Source: Tigriopus japonicus
Lineage: Eukaryota; Arthropoda; Copepoda; Harpacticoida; Harpacticidae
DNA length: 64,000 nucleotides
Assembly (NCBI GenBank): GCA_010645155.1
Contig: CM021323.1
Location: 5,087,349-5,151,348 of the forward strand
Direction: 5' to 3'
Notes under the pieces: generated by a model
Told to the model about the DNA's origin: nothing
The model's input: the letters and a program-made list of their open reading frames with translations, nothing else
Database searches by the model: none
Program-made: the position numbers and the translations under genes
Shown here: positions 1 to 13,402 of the stretch, in pieces
How positions within the stretch are numbered: position 1 is the stretch's first letter
Layout of the letters: each line of letters opens with the position of its first letter

Positions 1-1640
1 AGAGAATGAAGAGTCATTTTGCTCACCAGAATTTCGCTTATTTCGTATAAAAAAATGTGTGGATACTTGTTCCCACCTCTGAAAGTACTTACAAAGGCAA
101 ACACTTTGGGAGGGACTCCTCCCAAACATAAACTCCTGTAATGAGCATTTGGCACCCACTAGAAACGCTTAATTTGGAGATGGCTTTGAGAGCCAAGCAT
201 TGACAACCCCTAAACAACGCTATTTTATGTTGCAGATGTAGACATTGTATATTGTCTGAAACATTGTAGGTCCAGTTCTGTCAGAAAAATCTCGAAAGCA
301 CTTTATTAACGCTGGGCAAATATGTAAATAAAGCCAGCGGGGCAACCACGCTAACTTTCTCCTATGATGAATTATGAATGATGAGATTGTGAAGATTAAA
401 ACTCAGAAGTTTGAGGAAATTAGACGAATTATTCATGATTATCAAAAGTAGAAAAAAACAACATATTCAAGTGGTTTTTGGTCCTCACTTCTAATCCATC
501 ACTCCAACGCAGACCAAATATCAACTTAGTTTGAAAACAAATATTAGATTTACGTATGCGTATAATTATTGTAAGCGTTTATTTGGAGGGATTACTCCTT
601 AGCAGAATAAAAAAAATCCACAACTAAAAAAAGTACAACTAAATGCAAAAGATTCCTATGATACACCAAAGTCACATGGATCACTTCAGTTCACTCATAG
701 TGATAACAAGGAACGGGTAAAGACCAAAATTAAACACAGGCTTTTACTTACCAAAAGTCGAAAAACAAGCCTAAAATCGGAAAATACATTATACTAAATG
801 GTCAAAATGGTAAAAACAAAAACTTCTCATACGCATGGCGTATCGTGCTTTTCCTTGCCATTCAGACCAAAAAGATGCTTTAAAAATGAAAAAATAAACA
901 ATTAGGAAGTGTTTTGAAAACGCTTATCCTCTTGGAAACCACAGTTTGAAATGCACGCCACACTATTTGAGAGGTTCAGAGCGTTTCAGGCAAAGCAGGT
1001 CAAAAAGGTATCTAAAATTCGTCTTGGAAGGACACTTCAATAATCATTCATCCCAAGGGACATCTAAATCTTCTGATATCAATTCAATATTGTTCAGGAG
1101 GTAAGAGGAACAATCATAGAAGAGCCTTGATCTGAAATATGTTAAAAACTTGAAGGGCATATGTGAGGTATGAGCATATTTTCAACCCTATATCAAAAAC
1201 GCAGAGTGAGGCCGAGAAAAAATGAAAATCACATGCCCTCATACCCAATCAAATAAGTTGAAGAGCTTGATACACGAAGTTTTAGAAAGGGATCAAAGAT
1301 ATTTGCAACTGAACCATAATTATTTCTGCAAAAGTATATTTTTCTATAACTTGTCTATAAGCTATTGAAAATCTATTTTTTCCGATGCACCATCATTTCT
1401 TGGACACCCTGTACATAAAGTCTTTGATATTTTTTCCTAGCTTGTTCACTCACGAGCTTTTAACCGATATTGTTATAAAATATTTGATCATGTAATGAAT
1501 TAGAATTTGCCGCTCTTGAGCATCCTTGTATATACAGGTGGTCATGTAAAGTCTGTAGGAAACAATATAAGTCATGTTTAAAAATTAACAAATAATGAAT
1601 CGTTCCTGAGGAAGAAGGTTGTACTGGTTTGGGACTCGAT
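1..1640. other. No recognised gene
   Basis: AT-rich DNA with only short open frames. I recognise no exon, repeat or RNA gene here. Confidence 0.5.
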
Positions 1641-2435
1641 TCAAATTGAAGAAGTCTTAAGATATTTTAGCTGCTTATGGTCAAAAGAACATGGTTTATG
1701 CTTTGAGAAACATGTGATACCTCGCCTCTCGCGCTCAATTCCTGGGTTTGGGTAAAGACCGTTGTAGACATTTGAGAACATAAAGAATTTGGTATCTTTC
1801 GTACCGTCGTTGAACACTATACATTTCCAACTTTTGGAGCCTTTCCCAATAATTTGATTGGGACATACCGCCAATACAACGGGTAAAAGATTGCTGCACC
1901 CTTTCAAGCTTGTTTAGCCCTGCCACGCTTATTGGAGCCCAGATGGGTGAGGCATATTCCAAATGAGGTTGGACAATTGATTTGTAAAGAGTTTTCATGA
2001 TGAAAGGGTCTCTGGACTGTAAATCCATCCACATGTTTGGAACACTTTGATCACTTCTGTTTGAACGTGTTCTTCAATTTTCCACTATCCTCTACAACAG
2101 GGGTCGGCAACCGGTGGGCCGCGGCCCAAATGTGGGCCCAAGGGTGGTCGTTGGTGGGCCCAGGAGCTATGGAAAAAGTTCTAAATAGTGGTCCCGAGAG
2201 CCATCCATAGAACTGTACTTGTGGGCCCAAAGCTCTTTGATCGCTAATTTGTGGGCCCCTGAACCTTCCAATTCGTTTGGTGGGCCCTTGACTACACTAA
2301 TCAAATTTCGTGGACCTTGACCCAAAAGTGGTTGCCGACCCCTGCTCTACAACTACACCAAGATCTTTACAGTTGTGTTCAGATACTACAGGGCCTTGAC
2401 GGTTATCCGTATATGTTGGTGGGCATACACCAACA
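1641..2435 (-). pseudogene. CR1/jockey-like LINE, reverse transcriptase C-terminal end
   Basis: Minus-strand frames give LYKSIVQPHLEYASPIWAP, then YWERLQKLEMYSVQRRYERY, the usual end of CR1/jockey-type reverse transcriptases; the upstream part (DLGVVVEDSGKLK) is in another frame, so at least one frameshift is present. It is 5'-truncated and split by a hAT MITE at 2098-2344. It is related to the fragments at 31534 and 56148, which carry the same YWERL/RRYERY or RAPPN motifs. Not functional. Confidence 0.8.
2098..2344. mobile_element. hAT-like MITE, TSD CTCTACAA
   Basis: 247 bp, ends CAGGGGTCGGCAACC and GGTTGCCGACCCCTG (15-bp perfect TIR). Exact 8-bp duplication CTCTACAA at 2090-2097 and 2345-2352. 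The interior repeats GTGGGCCC several times and is GC-richer than its surroundings. Inserted in the LINE fragment. Confidence 0.93.
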
Positions 2436-3078
2436 GCATCAAAAGTCATGCACCTGAATTTTCCTTCCTTTGATTCCGTATTGTGTTCTGAAACTCACTT
2501 GTATGACCGGTCTAAATCAGCCTGGAGGTCCTGTGAATTACGCGAGAAATATGGTGGTTTATATTTTCTAGTCTTTTTCATTTTTTTAATCTTGAAGAGC
2601 AAGATGTTAGGTATTGATGTCGTTAATCAATACTTCGGTCAATAAAAGCTGAATTTAATGATCAAAGATAAATTTAATGATTTTTTCAAAACCTAAACTA
2701 AAAGTGATTGAAATGGGAAAAATGTTGCTGTTGAAGAAAACATTCTCATATTCAAGAAAACTTGTGCTTTCAACATATGAGAAGGCCAATTTTTATTGAG
2801 ATTTCCGCCATTTTTGGTTTAGTTGCTTGAATTGTGTGAACTTTTATGATGTGTGCTAAAAATGTGTAACGTTTTCAATTTTCAAATGTGCTAAACAAAT
2901 TCTCTTAAAGTTTGACATTATTAAAAAAAATAGCATGTTTTCAGCAACTTGAATATTTCAGGCTAAATTGTCGCAAAAGCGCGAATAAAGGCAGAAAGTG
3001 CCAAAAGGGAGAAAAATAGGAAAAAAATAATATTGTTAGAAATTATAAATTATTAAAACTCTTTTATACTTTTTGCTC

Positions 3079-3425
3079 GGCACTAGTGATCATTAAAGGG
3101 CAGGAAAATATGCGGTTTTGGAGGCCAAAAGTGTACTCTTTTGTGGTTAAAATGGCGTGTGATAAAACTTGGAAAAACTGTGCTCTTAAAGGATGACACT
3201 TTTTCAAATTTTGGTCACGGTAGTGGTCATGTAAAAATTTCTCCCAAGAAAGGAGAAATTTTTGGTCAAATTTCAATCATTTGAAGGAAAAATACCATCC
3301 AAAGGCTAAAATTCGTGGTTTTCAACAAAAAAAGATGATTTTTTTTCACCCAAATATGCCTTTCCATTTAAAAAGATATTGTTTTATGTTTATTCATGAT
3401 TTCCCGTTCTTTGATCACTAGTGCC
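3079..3425. mobile_element. Small inverted-repeat element
   Basis: 14-bp perfect TIR GGCACTAGTGATCA at both ends. No target duplication found, so superfamily is unknown. Sequence just to the right (about 3430-3680) resembles 59060-59370. Confidence 0.5.
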
Positions 3426-3660
3426 CGAAATAATATTTGCTAAAAAGTGACGAAATAGCAAACATATATTTTCTTCAAAAGCCCAAGATATTTGAATGGT
3501 GCCACACTTGAGACCTTAACTGAATAAATAACAGAATTTTCAATTTGCCCCCAATAGATGGCCCAACAGATTTTTTGCGCATATCACAGTAGTTATGGTT
3601 GTGAATGTTTAATTAAAATACAAATGCTCTTTTGTAGACATTTTGGCATATATGGTTTGT

Positions 3661-4650
3661 TTGGGTAAGTCAATAGGTCATATGTTTTGGTTGTATTGGT
3701 CTTGGAATGCTTGCTAGTTTACTTGAAGGTATGCTACAAAGTCTACTTGAGAGTAAACTTTTCATTAACTTTATAAACACAGCTCCTTTGAAGATTTCTG
3801 CAACCCAACCAAATCGCATTCAGTGATTTCATACACTAATTCAATTTCAACTTGTGGCACTCTGATAGTTTGTTGGGTGCAATTTTGACAAATCGTGACA
3901 AACGCAATATGAATCGTCCACTTCAAGTAAATGGTGTGAGCATATGTTTTGATGGCAACTCTAGAAAGTGTACTTGTTAGTACACTTCGTAGTTCAATTG
4001 GCTGGTTTTGTTGAGACAGCTGCCATTTTGGAAAGTAAGTCTCTCATTCCAACCTAGAAGTGCCTCTACATCTATGATCGTAAATTCATCCTCTCGAAAC
4101 ACTAATTGCCCGCTGATTCAGCTCTTCCAAATTTCTCCTTCTTTATTTCATATTACTCCATTCAACTCAAAACATTGATTGATCTCACAGCAGCATGCAA
4201 ATTTTGGCAGCTAATTTAAGGAAACACTGGAAGGAAGTTCGCTTGCAGTTCGATTGATCAGCGTTGAAGTATTCAAATGGGAGTGCTTCCACAACGTTGG
4301 TGTGCTCCTCTCTAGGCGTGCTTCTCGGAGAACCTCTCATCAATTAAACGTGATGCTAAGCCCAAATAGCGACCCAGCTTGCTTGAAGTTTACTTGAAGT
4401 CAATGGAACTAGCACATGTTTGTGCATGCTAAACATATGACTAGCGTTGGATTGTTGTTGAGGTATCTGTTTGTTGCACCTTGGCACCAGTGGTACACTT
4501 CTCTTTTTCATGAGTTGCTTGGTGTACTTCTGATTCAAGAAAGCTTATGCTATCAACAAAACGGCTGAAACTGCCTTGAAGTTGCCTTGAAGTCAACTTT
4601 GCTAGCACACCTTGGAATACACAAAACATCTGACCTATTGACCACTCATT
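3661..4650. repeat. Degenerate 1-kb inverted-repeat element
   Basis: 3665-3725 (GTCAATAGGTCATATGTTTT and onward) pairs with the reverse complement of about 4565-4650, with visible mismatches and gaps. Several CTTGAAG and TACTTGA words recur inside. Old foldback element; ends approximate. Confidence 0.45.
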
Positions 4651-4883
4651 TGTTTTGCTCAAAATTGCCTGAAATATTTTTCTTGCCTAAGTAATCGAGT
4701 AAATATTTAATGTTTTCTTGAAACAGGAAAAAAATATTTAAAAGAATGAGGGAAAATGTGAAATATTTGATATTTAGAAAATCAATTCCGGGTTCGAGTG
4801 ATCACATATTTTTGTGAGAATTCTGCCGTTTCCTTGAAACCTGATTCACATTTTTGCAAAAATGTATCAATATTTGTCATTAA

Positions 4884-6144
4884 TAGGGACGGGCAAATAG
4901 TGTAAAAAGATTTTTGGTAACATAAACCCATTTTTTCTGCACTTTTACACTTTCCACCTTTATTTGCACTTTTTATTTACGTTTTTGGCCAAAATTGACA
5001 AATTGTTAAGAAAATGTAGTGGCATTTGAAAGAATTTTTAGTTTCAAGATCAAATTTTGAACTAGTCGAAAAAGCTTGCATTTGCAATCAACCATTCTTA
5101 GCACCTTGAAGAAATATGTGCATTTCAGACGCAAACCTCCCACTTTATTCACCATCTTGGCTTTAACTATAACATCCTGTTTACTAAACTAAAGATTAGA
5201 CAAAAGAATCTTATTGCATGCAACCAACAAATAGCAAACCAAAAGAAACTCATGTTATGGTAATGGAAGGATCTACAAACAATATAGATTGCAGAATTAG
5301 GTTTCCTGCCTACAAAGATCGCTATTTCTAAAAAAGGCCGTTATAAACTTAAAATCATCAAGCTAAGGATACATCAATGTAGCAGTAAACATTGTTTAAT
5401 TGACTTGGAGATATTACTTTTAAGTTCCAAAAGTATTTGAGAACAGTTTTGATGTGATGAGACAATAAATGCCACATTTGAAATTGAGTTCTGGTAAATA
5501 GGCCATGGGCCAAATATTGAAGTAATGTCACTAAAAACATGCTTAAAACACATTTATGACTATTTTCTTTGATGCAATTGTTAGGCACACGTGGGTATTT
5601 TTCTGTTCAATTTTCAATGTCTAGTTTTGAACAACTTGAAGGACAAAAACGGAGTGATGTAAAGCCATATAAAACAATTGCTAAATAAATTTCGACAATA
5701 TTTTAGGTACATGCATCCACAAGAGCACCTTAGGAATGAAAAATTCAGAAGATTGTTGACTAGAGTATTTTTCATGACTTTACATCCTTTTTGCCAATGA
5801 CCTAATTGATAGAACTCTATTACTTGTGCAGCATTGTCTCTTCACCTCAAACTAGTCTCAAATGTCTTTAGAACTTGTAAATGACTTCTCGTGCTCAATT
5901 AGGAGCCGTGGGTACTCCATGAATGACGTTTTAAGTCCAAATGCAAGTTATTTGCTCTTTTTTGACATTTATTTGCTCTTTTTGACACCTTTTTGCTCTT
6001 TTTTCGACATTTATTTGCTCTTTTTTGACATTTATTTGCACTTTCAACATTTTTCTGCACTTTGTTTTGCACTTTTGGGCACATTTTTTTGCAACTTTTG
6101 GTAACTAAAAGGGTAAGATTATTTGCACTTTCTGCCCGTCCCTA
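4884..6144. mobile_element. hAT-like element 1.26 kb, TSD GTCATTAA
   Basis: Ends TAGGGACGGGCA and TGCCCGTCCCTA. Exact 8-bp duplication GTCATTAA at 4876-4883 and 6145-6152. No transposase; 5945-6080 is a low-complexity run of TTTGACATTTATTTGCTC-like words. Non-autonomous. Confidence 0.88.
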
Positions 6145-6510
6145 GTCATTAATGTGCAAAGCCTTCTAGAGTCAGTGTCGTCAAAAAAAAGCCATTTTGA
6201 AGATCAAAATTGAGAAAAAAAGAACTCAAAATAGGGAAAAGAGTTTTAGGGTTGCAAATTTTCGAAATGAAAATGAGCGATAGTACTAATTCTCATGTTA
6301 AAGTAAACGTCACCGACTTTGAAATAAAGGTATTAATTACTACCACCATCTGCCCATAGAAAACCTTGACAATTTGGTTATGATTTTCTACACACTTTGC
6401 ATGAATATTTGCTTGATTATAGTGCATGGTTGGTTAAGCTTGCATTTGATACCAATTTGATTGTCAAGAAAGCAAATGCACTTCTAGAGTTTAGTTTGGA
6501 AAACTTTGAG

Positions 6511-6616
6511 CATTTTCTTAATTCCTAGCTCTATTTCAAAAAACAAGAGTCTAGGCATTGATGCATTTTCTTAATTCCTAGCTCTATTTCAAAAAACAAG
6601 AGTCTAGGCATTGATG
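6511..6616 (+). repeat. 53-bp unit, exact tandem duplication
   Basis: 6511-6563 is repeated without change at 6564-6616, a recent duplication. Confidence 0.95.
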
Positions 6617-6938
6617 TAGAACTTCAATTCAATATGCCAATATGCAATAAACCAGATGGAGCTTCATGAACTCCTGAAAAAATAGTTGGTGCAATAGTTA
6701 AACGCCCTCAATGTTTACTTTAACAAAAATGAATCATTGCACCATTGTACTCCTTTCACACTTTGCCTTCCTGTATAGATCATTTGAGAACTATTGAATT
6801 TAGTAAGACCATGGATAAATAGAGGTTTCTTCCAAGGTAGAAACATCGGTTTTACTGGAAAGATCTTGTAACTGGAAGTTTAGTACAATTCCATCTAATT
6901 CTTTCACCTGGTCTTTTGAATGCTTCTTTTCAATAGCC

Positions 6939-7051
6939 TGAGGCTAGTTTTTTAGACGCTAAGAACGATCTGAAGATCATACTGCGACTTGATAAACTTG
7001 TTAGTAAGTAAGATCTTAAGATCGTTTTTTTGCGTTTAAAAAAACTAGCCT
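6939..7051. repeat. Short foldback, AGGCTAG arms
   Basis: GAGGCTAGTTTTTTAGACGC at the left pairs with the inverse of GCGTTTAAAAAAACTAGCCT at the right; about 30-bp arms with a 45-bp loop. Confidence 0.6.
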
Positions 7052-7133
7052 GTTTTTTGAAAAAAGTTACTGAATTCGAATTCGTAAAGTTCCTGTATTC
7101 GTCTTGTTTTCAATGGTACAATCTAGAGCAGAG

Positions 7134-7434
7134 CAGGGGTGTGCAAACCCTAGGCCGCGAGCTGATTTCGCTTGGCCCGCGAGAGGATCTGTCATTTTTG
7201 ATAGACTATGGCCCGGAGTTGCGGTAGGTAGATTGTAGAGTTTTATATTGGAAATAATTTGCCGTTTTGGATGGTGTGGCCCACGACGGTCCGGCCAATT
7301 TGGCCCACTGCTAAATACAGTTTCACGATTCGGCCCGATTCACGACATCTGGTGGTAAGAATGCGCAAAACCGTTGGTGTAGAAGTCGAAAAATAGTAAA
7401 GAGATAGAAGTAGAATGGCTCTCAACACACCCTA
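7134..7434. mobile_element. Possible hAT-like element, CAGGGGTGTGCAAACC end
   Basis: The left end is a common hAT terminus. The right end (CACACCCTAG) pairs only over about 10 bases and no target duplication is seen. GGCCC words recur as in the MITE at 2098. A similar terminus in inverse orientation lies at 19208-19224. Confidence 0.4.
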
Positions 7435-7611
7435 GGGCCTTGAAATAACCGGCCATTAGGTAGAAATTCTAGAAGAGTGTACTGAAATTTGATGTTAACA
7501 TTTCAAAATATTATAAATTTGGATCATTACAATGTTATTGTAAGTTTTAACTACTAGTTATTAGACCTACTATCAGTCACCCAATGAGAAGAAAGCATAG
7601 AGGTCTATTGG

Positions 7612-7822
7612 GTCCTTTAACGAGCAGCTGACTGGGAGGTCACAGTACACAAGACTGGGAGATCACCTTAGTAATACAGCTCCAAAAATTGCACCCTGCC
7701 ACAAACGTTTGATATATTTTCGAACTTCTTAATGTAAATTGGACACGTAAGAACAAAAATTTTCTGTATTAAAGCTCAAAGGTTGCACGTGTTTTCCATT
7801 TCACTGGTTGCGCTTAAAGGAC
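7612..7822 (-). repeat. 211-bp GTCCTTTAA repeat, copy 1
   Basis: Inverse orientation to the copies at 20543 and 27894. Terminal GTCCTTTAA / TTAAAGGAC. Flanks TCTATTGG and TCTATAGA match at 6 of 8 bases, hinting at an 8-bp target duplication. Confidence 0.8.
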
Positions 7823-8748
7823 TCTATAGAGAGGTTAACTCAACAGCTGACCTCCTTTTTGAGCGTTTGGCGGGAGCAGCCTGAAGAGGTACATCAAGTG
7901 AACTCATTGCTATGAACGGAGAGTTTTTGCTTTAAATCCTCGGTAATTAACGTAATAGAGGTAAAAAAGCAAGAAAACACCCCATTGAAAACATCTGAAG
8001 GCCAAGACTGAAGGTGTCAAGTGCCAAAACAATCAAGCGAAGCAGGATGGAGTGGAAATCGGATTCTGTACATTAATGAACGAGTGGTGTCACCAAACTA
8101 GTAGTTCTAAAAGATCCAAGTGAATGAATATCAGAGCTGGGCAAGAAAATAGGAATTGATAAACCAAACCTGAACATTGAAGGAAGAATCTGTTTAGCTG
8201 TTTTTTGTCAGTGGAACCAACGTCAAAGATAGTCCAGTTTGTGAAGTGTCAATGGACCATCCACCTTCCCGATTAACCATCTTTTGCCCGTCAAAGTCTG
8301 ATGAAGATTCTCAAAGTTCTTTTGGTCTTTTAAAAGCCTTAAGTGATACTGAGAAGCTCCCAAGAAGCCTCAGCCATTGACATCAATGATGATGTTCAAA
8401 AACTTCAAGCAGTTCCAAAGACGACATTGGGACACAAATGACGAAGAAATGCAAAAAATATTTATGCTTCCAAATGATGATCTGTTCTCAAAACCCTCAT
8501 TGATATGCTTACCTTTAAGTCTTAAACCGAATGAGTTAGTGAGCACAGAAAAGAACCTCCAGTCTTTGGATCTAATTGAGTTGGCATGTTTAACATTTCA
8601 TGTACCTTAAGGTGAAAACATAAAATTGTGATCCTTTTTTTTGAATAATCATTTACGTAATAAATAAATGGAAAAATTAAACATTGATGAGCAAATTTTC
8701 TAGAAATGAATTTATTCACCTTGTTTTGGCATTAATCATATTCTAAAC
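7823..8748. other. No recognised gene
   Basis: Short plus-strand frames at 8252-8367 (MDHPPSRLTIFCPSKSDEDS) and 8377-8610 have protein-like composition and may be remains of an unknown ORF, but I recognise no domain. Confidence 0.4.
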
Positions 8749-8914
8749 CAAGGATGGCTCAAGCCAGGATTACTTTCAAAATACACACTAGGTCCGATTA
8801 GTACAATGGAAATTCAACGGAACAATATATTTGTTGCAAAAACCTCACATTTTAGTACAATGATCGGACCTAGTGTGTATTTTTGAAATCCGTCCTGAAG
8901 TACAGTGGTTCCTG
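8749..8914. mobile_element. Foldback MITE copy A, 7-bp TSD TCTAAAC
   Basis: 166 bp. Ends CAAGGATGGCTC and AGTGGTTCCTG. Inside, TTTCAAAATACACACTAGGT pairs with its inverse near the other end. Exact duplication TCTAAAC at 8742-8748 and 8915-8921. Confidence 0.9.
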
Positions 8915-8921
8915 TCTAAAC

Positions 8922-11900
8922 TCGTACTAGAGCATGAATACGGTCGAGATTTGCCTACATCACTGCACTGAAAGCTTTTCCAATTTATTGCTCATTTCCG
9001 CAGGAATTACTTGGTTTACCCTTGATTTGCTCTACATACATAACATTGACATAATGGATTATTGAGGATTAAATCTAAACACTACTCATATTTGACACCC
9101 ATGCCAGAGCTACCTGGAACTGAAATAACCCTTTTTCAGTTTTTCAAGGTTTTCAGACAAGTCCATATTACAGTTTATCCTCCTAATAATCTACTAAATT
9201 CAGTATTTTTCAAATGTTTAAATAAAATCGGCGATGTTTAAGCTGAGGCAGTCCATTTTTGACCCAAAGAAGCGGAAAGTATCTCTGGGCATATAAACAC
9301 CCAAATTCTCAAACAATAAAAGTCTTTGAAAATTTAATTAAGATGGAACAAATGTCATTTTTGTATGTTGTAACACAAAAAGTCAAAGATATAAAAATAC
9401 ATAAAACCCACTTAAAACACAGATTTTTGAAAAATTGCTTTTGAATGAGAAAAAGGCTACACAGTTCATCATATTTAGTGGAATTCTGCGATTTTAAAAA
9501 TCGCCTTTTGGTCCTGTTATTAATGAAGAATGAGAAAATGTGTCAATGCTTGTCCTCTGAGATGGACAAAGTTGGGTAGAATTTCGGATTTCCTCTTCTT
9601 TTCTTTTGGACTGCCTCCAAAACACCAAACCGATTCTTTGAGGTTAGCTCTTTGCCTTTCTTTTTTATTTCGTGACAAAAGGATGCTTACAAGTAAGCTA
9701 AAAGTCCCCTCAAATGTCGATTTCCTGCTTTTTACGTTACGAACAATGAAGCTTGTACAGTCTGGGGCAAACAGTGCAGAATCGTGAAAGGTTGTGAGAG
9801 GATCGTCAAACACTTTCCGTTCTAAAGCTCAACGTCATCGGTCGTGGAATAAGGGAAGCTCAGTAAACATCAGCTGGGCCTGTTTTTTGCTCCGTAGCAC
9901 CGTCGTGGCCTCTGGTGTCTCATTGCTTCACTAAAATTCTACGATCGCATCTCATTCTCGACCGTTTGTTGCGGAGCAACTGACCGTTTGAAATATTTGA
10001 TCGAGCGCAGAACAGGAAAGAACAGAATCACCAGAAAAGGGCGGCGCAACACTACGGAGCGCAAAATCAACAACCTTTTTCTCACTGTGCTTATCCAATT
10101 TCATTGTGGGCAGTAAGGGCCGTTTATCATCAGCGACTAGTTGAAACTTGCCCAAACAAACGTGTTCGTAGAAGGCACATTTTTGAAAAGCATTAGTTTT
10201 TTGGCCATGTGGCCTCCTGTCTACGCTTTGCTTCTCCCAAATTATACTAAGGTGCTCAATGAAGATGATAATTCGATTCACAGGCATTAGTTCACGCAAT
10301 TATAGGATTTGGCATTGAAAATATGTCTTGCGCACTTCCATTTGTACTATGATCTTCCACTTGTTTGGGCAAGTATTTCACGATATTCTTCGGATATATT
10401 TGCCTTTTCACGCAACTTCTGGCCAGTTTCAGCAATAAGCAAGACAGACCAAATGACGAGAATCGCCTCTCTATACCCCTTTTAAAGAAGAAAGGGATGA
10501 GAGAGAAAAAGAGAAAGGAGATTTGCTTAGCGGGCTAAATGGAGAGAAATGTCACTCCCATGAGCAAGGATTTTGTTATGAACAGTTTGCTGTTTCTCTG
10601 CTTCCCCAGTTATGGCGCCAAATTCAAAAATACGTCATGGACCTCATGTGCTTGTGCTTTCACTCGAAATGCAAAAAGGGTTCCAAGCTCCATCAATGAG
10701 TTGGACTCAGTTCAAGAAATGTACTTGCAACTCAACCAATATGACTATGGGTCAAATTACTAAAAATCAGAAAATAATGTTTACCCAGAGGGTACATTCA
10801 AATATCAATTCAAGAGTACCAATCAAAACTTTCTAACCGTTTGACATTTAGGACTCGTGCAACATTTGGTCAACCTGGCCCGCTGTCCAGTTGCATTTCA
10901 AAGCATAGATATGCATAGATAGAACAGGCTCAGTCAACTCTCCCTACGATTTTGTCGGATGATTCTGAGGTTAACTCCCTCCAGCAAGGAATGGTCACCT
11001 TTTGCAATCACCCGCCAACTTGGGCCTAAGTGTAAACAACGACAAAGAACGTTTAGACAGTCAAGAAAAGAAAAAGCTTCAAATTGCGTGTTATCTCATT
11101 TAAAAACCCAATTGCAGTGGGTAGGAATACCTGTGTTTTCAGATGCCACAATTATGTCATTGATTCAAAGGCTCTAAAGAACTTTTTGAGCCAAGCTCGC
11201 TTGTCAATAGTGCCCAAAATCCCCCATGCTCTGGCTTTGAACATTGATTTGGGTGTTTGGCCAATAGTATTTGTGTGTGCCAAAGCAAATTAAGGTGTCT
11301 GAGGCATATCAAAGAGTGGTTTTGAAACAGTGGTTTCATTTGTGTTGGAAAAGAGCCCCTGAACTGAGGCTTCAATGATCAAGACCAAGAATCATTTAAG
11401 CAATGGTGCAATGCCATCAGTTTGTCAAGAAACTGTTTGTCAATGGCCAGTGTTCTCTAAATTTTGTGAAAGCAACTGTGCTTGTGACTCAGAAAGAATA
11501 GAAGAGCAATGACAAACTATTGTTACTTAACAATACAACAAGAACAACAAGTTCCTCTTCAAGTGTTATTTAAAAGTAAAATCTGAAAGTTCCTGGTGGG
11601 TTCATCCCCAAGGCAAACCAATATTCATGGATCAAGGGTTTCTGCCATTTTAAATATTACTTAGGCACCTAATTCATGAATTCATGAGTGTCCAATGAGT
11701 TAAACAAACACAAAAGATCCAAGCAGCCATCAAAACTTCCCATTTCAGCATTTTAGGTCTCTTTTAGCCATTGACTTATGTATTTATTAATAACAATGGT
11801 TGTGAACTACTTAGATACTATCCTTAGTTCATATTCAGTCAAATAGAGTCTGAAATTATATATTTTCTATTCAATATCATAAAAATGGCAAAACTTGGAA

Positions 11901-13220
11901 GAAAGTGTTATTTTGTTCAACCTTTATTTTTGCAAAACTGAACTTGTGTATGACTTTTTTGCCTAAAATACAACAAATCAAAGCTCAAATAGATTTTTGA
12001 ACACCAAATGGCATCATATGAATGCATTTTATGCTTTTGGAATGGGTAAAAGGGAAAATAAAGGCCTTGGTTGATCTGTAGACTTGCAAACAATGACCTA
12101 ACTTGGCGGGACCAAAAATGTCGTGTCGCTTCCTTGCTCAAGAGTCTTTGCATGGAACACCTCTCTGGTCATAGTCAAATTGGACACACTCCCAAGGTTG
12201 GGACAATCCAGTCTTTGAAGAAAAGACAGATCATGATCAAAAGGCTCCGGAAAATTATCTTCTTTTTCTGTGGAGAAGAAATCTCAGACGTTTTGAGGGT
12301 AAGGCTAGCTGAAGAAGATAACCATTACCTGACCCTACATTATTAGAGGTCTGGGATTTCTGCTTCACAGCAAAATAAAATTATTTTCTGGGGCCTAATA
12401 CTCAAATATTTGCAATATGTCTAGCCCTGTCTTAAACGATTTCACCTCTTGTTTATTCCCTGTCAAGATTTGAGGGCAACAAATTCAAAACTACAAATTT
12501 ACATGCGACAAATTTTATTTTACTAGTAAGACAGAAAATAGGACATAGTTCAGCTCAAATCAACCATAATTGATACATCAATTTTCCTTGGAAACTTTGG
12601 GCGCATTAACAAAACCATTTTCCACCTATTGTCTCACAAAAATGAAAATGTCGTATCTATACATATCTATGTTACGAAGTCCGAGTGTTTAACTACGCAA
12701 AGAATAATCTCAGGAGAACACAACCTCTTAATCGTAACATTTCTGACATTCTAAAATTCGAGATTGACCAATGTATTTCATGTTTTAGTGTGCTTTGGGT
12801 GTTGGGATGACAATGGGCTTGGATACTAATGGTAAAAGAAGTTATTTTTGTGACCCGTTTGTCTACAAAATCAGCTCAAAAAATGACAAATTTCTGCCTG
12901 GGCAGTCGAGCCACTCTTCTTTTTAGAGCACTTTGAGGTGCTCTGCCCAACTCCAGGCTACCAAAGCCAAAGCAATTTACCACGCAAGCGGCTGAGTGGG
13001 AGTGTCTCTTCTCTCCATTTAGCCCTCTAGATTTGCTACCCTTGCGTGACTCAGAGTGATCATTTTCCGTTACGGAAAGTGGAACCCCCTGGTATAAGCA
13101 GTACTTTCTTTTGGTTCTGGATTCTTACCCTCCCCTGGGAGAATGTAGCATTTTCTACCGGGAAAATATTAGTGACAACAAGCTTTACGGGGCCCATGTG
13201 GGAACAGGGGGTTTTGGGTG
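8922..13220. other. Long stretch without a recognised gene
   Basis: Composition is less AT-rich near 9530-10300, where both strands hold frames of about 85-115 codons (9520-9813 minus, 9952-10299 minus), none recognisable. Frames at 10539-10836 and 12071-12346 are also unrecognised. A word GGGAGTG...CTCTCCATTTAGCCC occurs inverted at about 10530-10563 and direct at about 12996-13027. Confidence 0.4.
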
Positions 13221-13402
13221 GGGAGAAGTAAGCGGGAGAAGTAAGTGGGAGAAGTAAGTGGGAGAAGTAAGTGGGAGAAGTAAGTGGGAGAAGAAAGTGG
13301 GAGAAGTAAGTGGGAGAAGTAAGTAGTAGAAGTAAGTGGGAGAAGTAAGCGGGAGAAGTAAGTGCGAGAAGTAAGTGCGAGAAGGAAGCGGGAGAAGTGA
13401 GC
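13221..13402 (+). repeat. Minisatellite, 13-bp unit x14
   Basis: Fourteen units of GGGAGAAGTAAGT with few substitutions (GC for GT at the unit end, GTAGAAG once). It is immediately left of the hAT-like element at 13411. Confidence 0.95.

Noticed and set aside
5862..6104. Phe/Leu-rich plus-strand membrane-like protein
   Set aside because: It is translated from low-complexity TTTGACATTTATTTGCTC-like repeats inside a hAT-like element.
9520..9813. Gene on either strand
   Set aside because: Both strands are open over the same bases, no domain or splice signal is recognisable, so neither can be supported.
13221..13402. CRISPR-like array
   Set aside because: Units are 13 bp head to tail with no spacers, in a eukaryotic setting.
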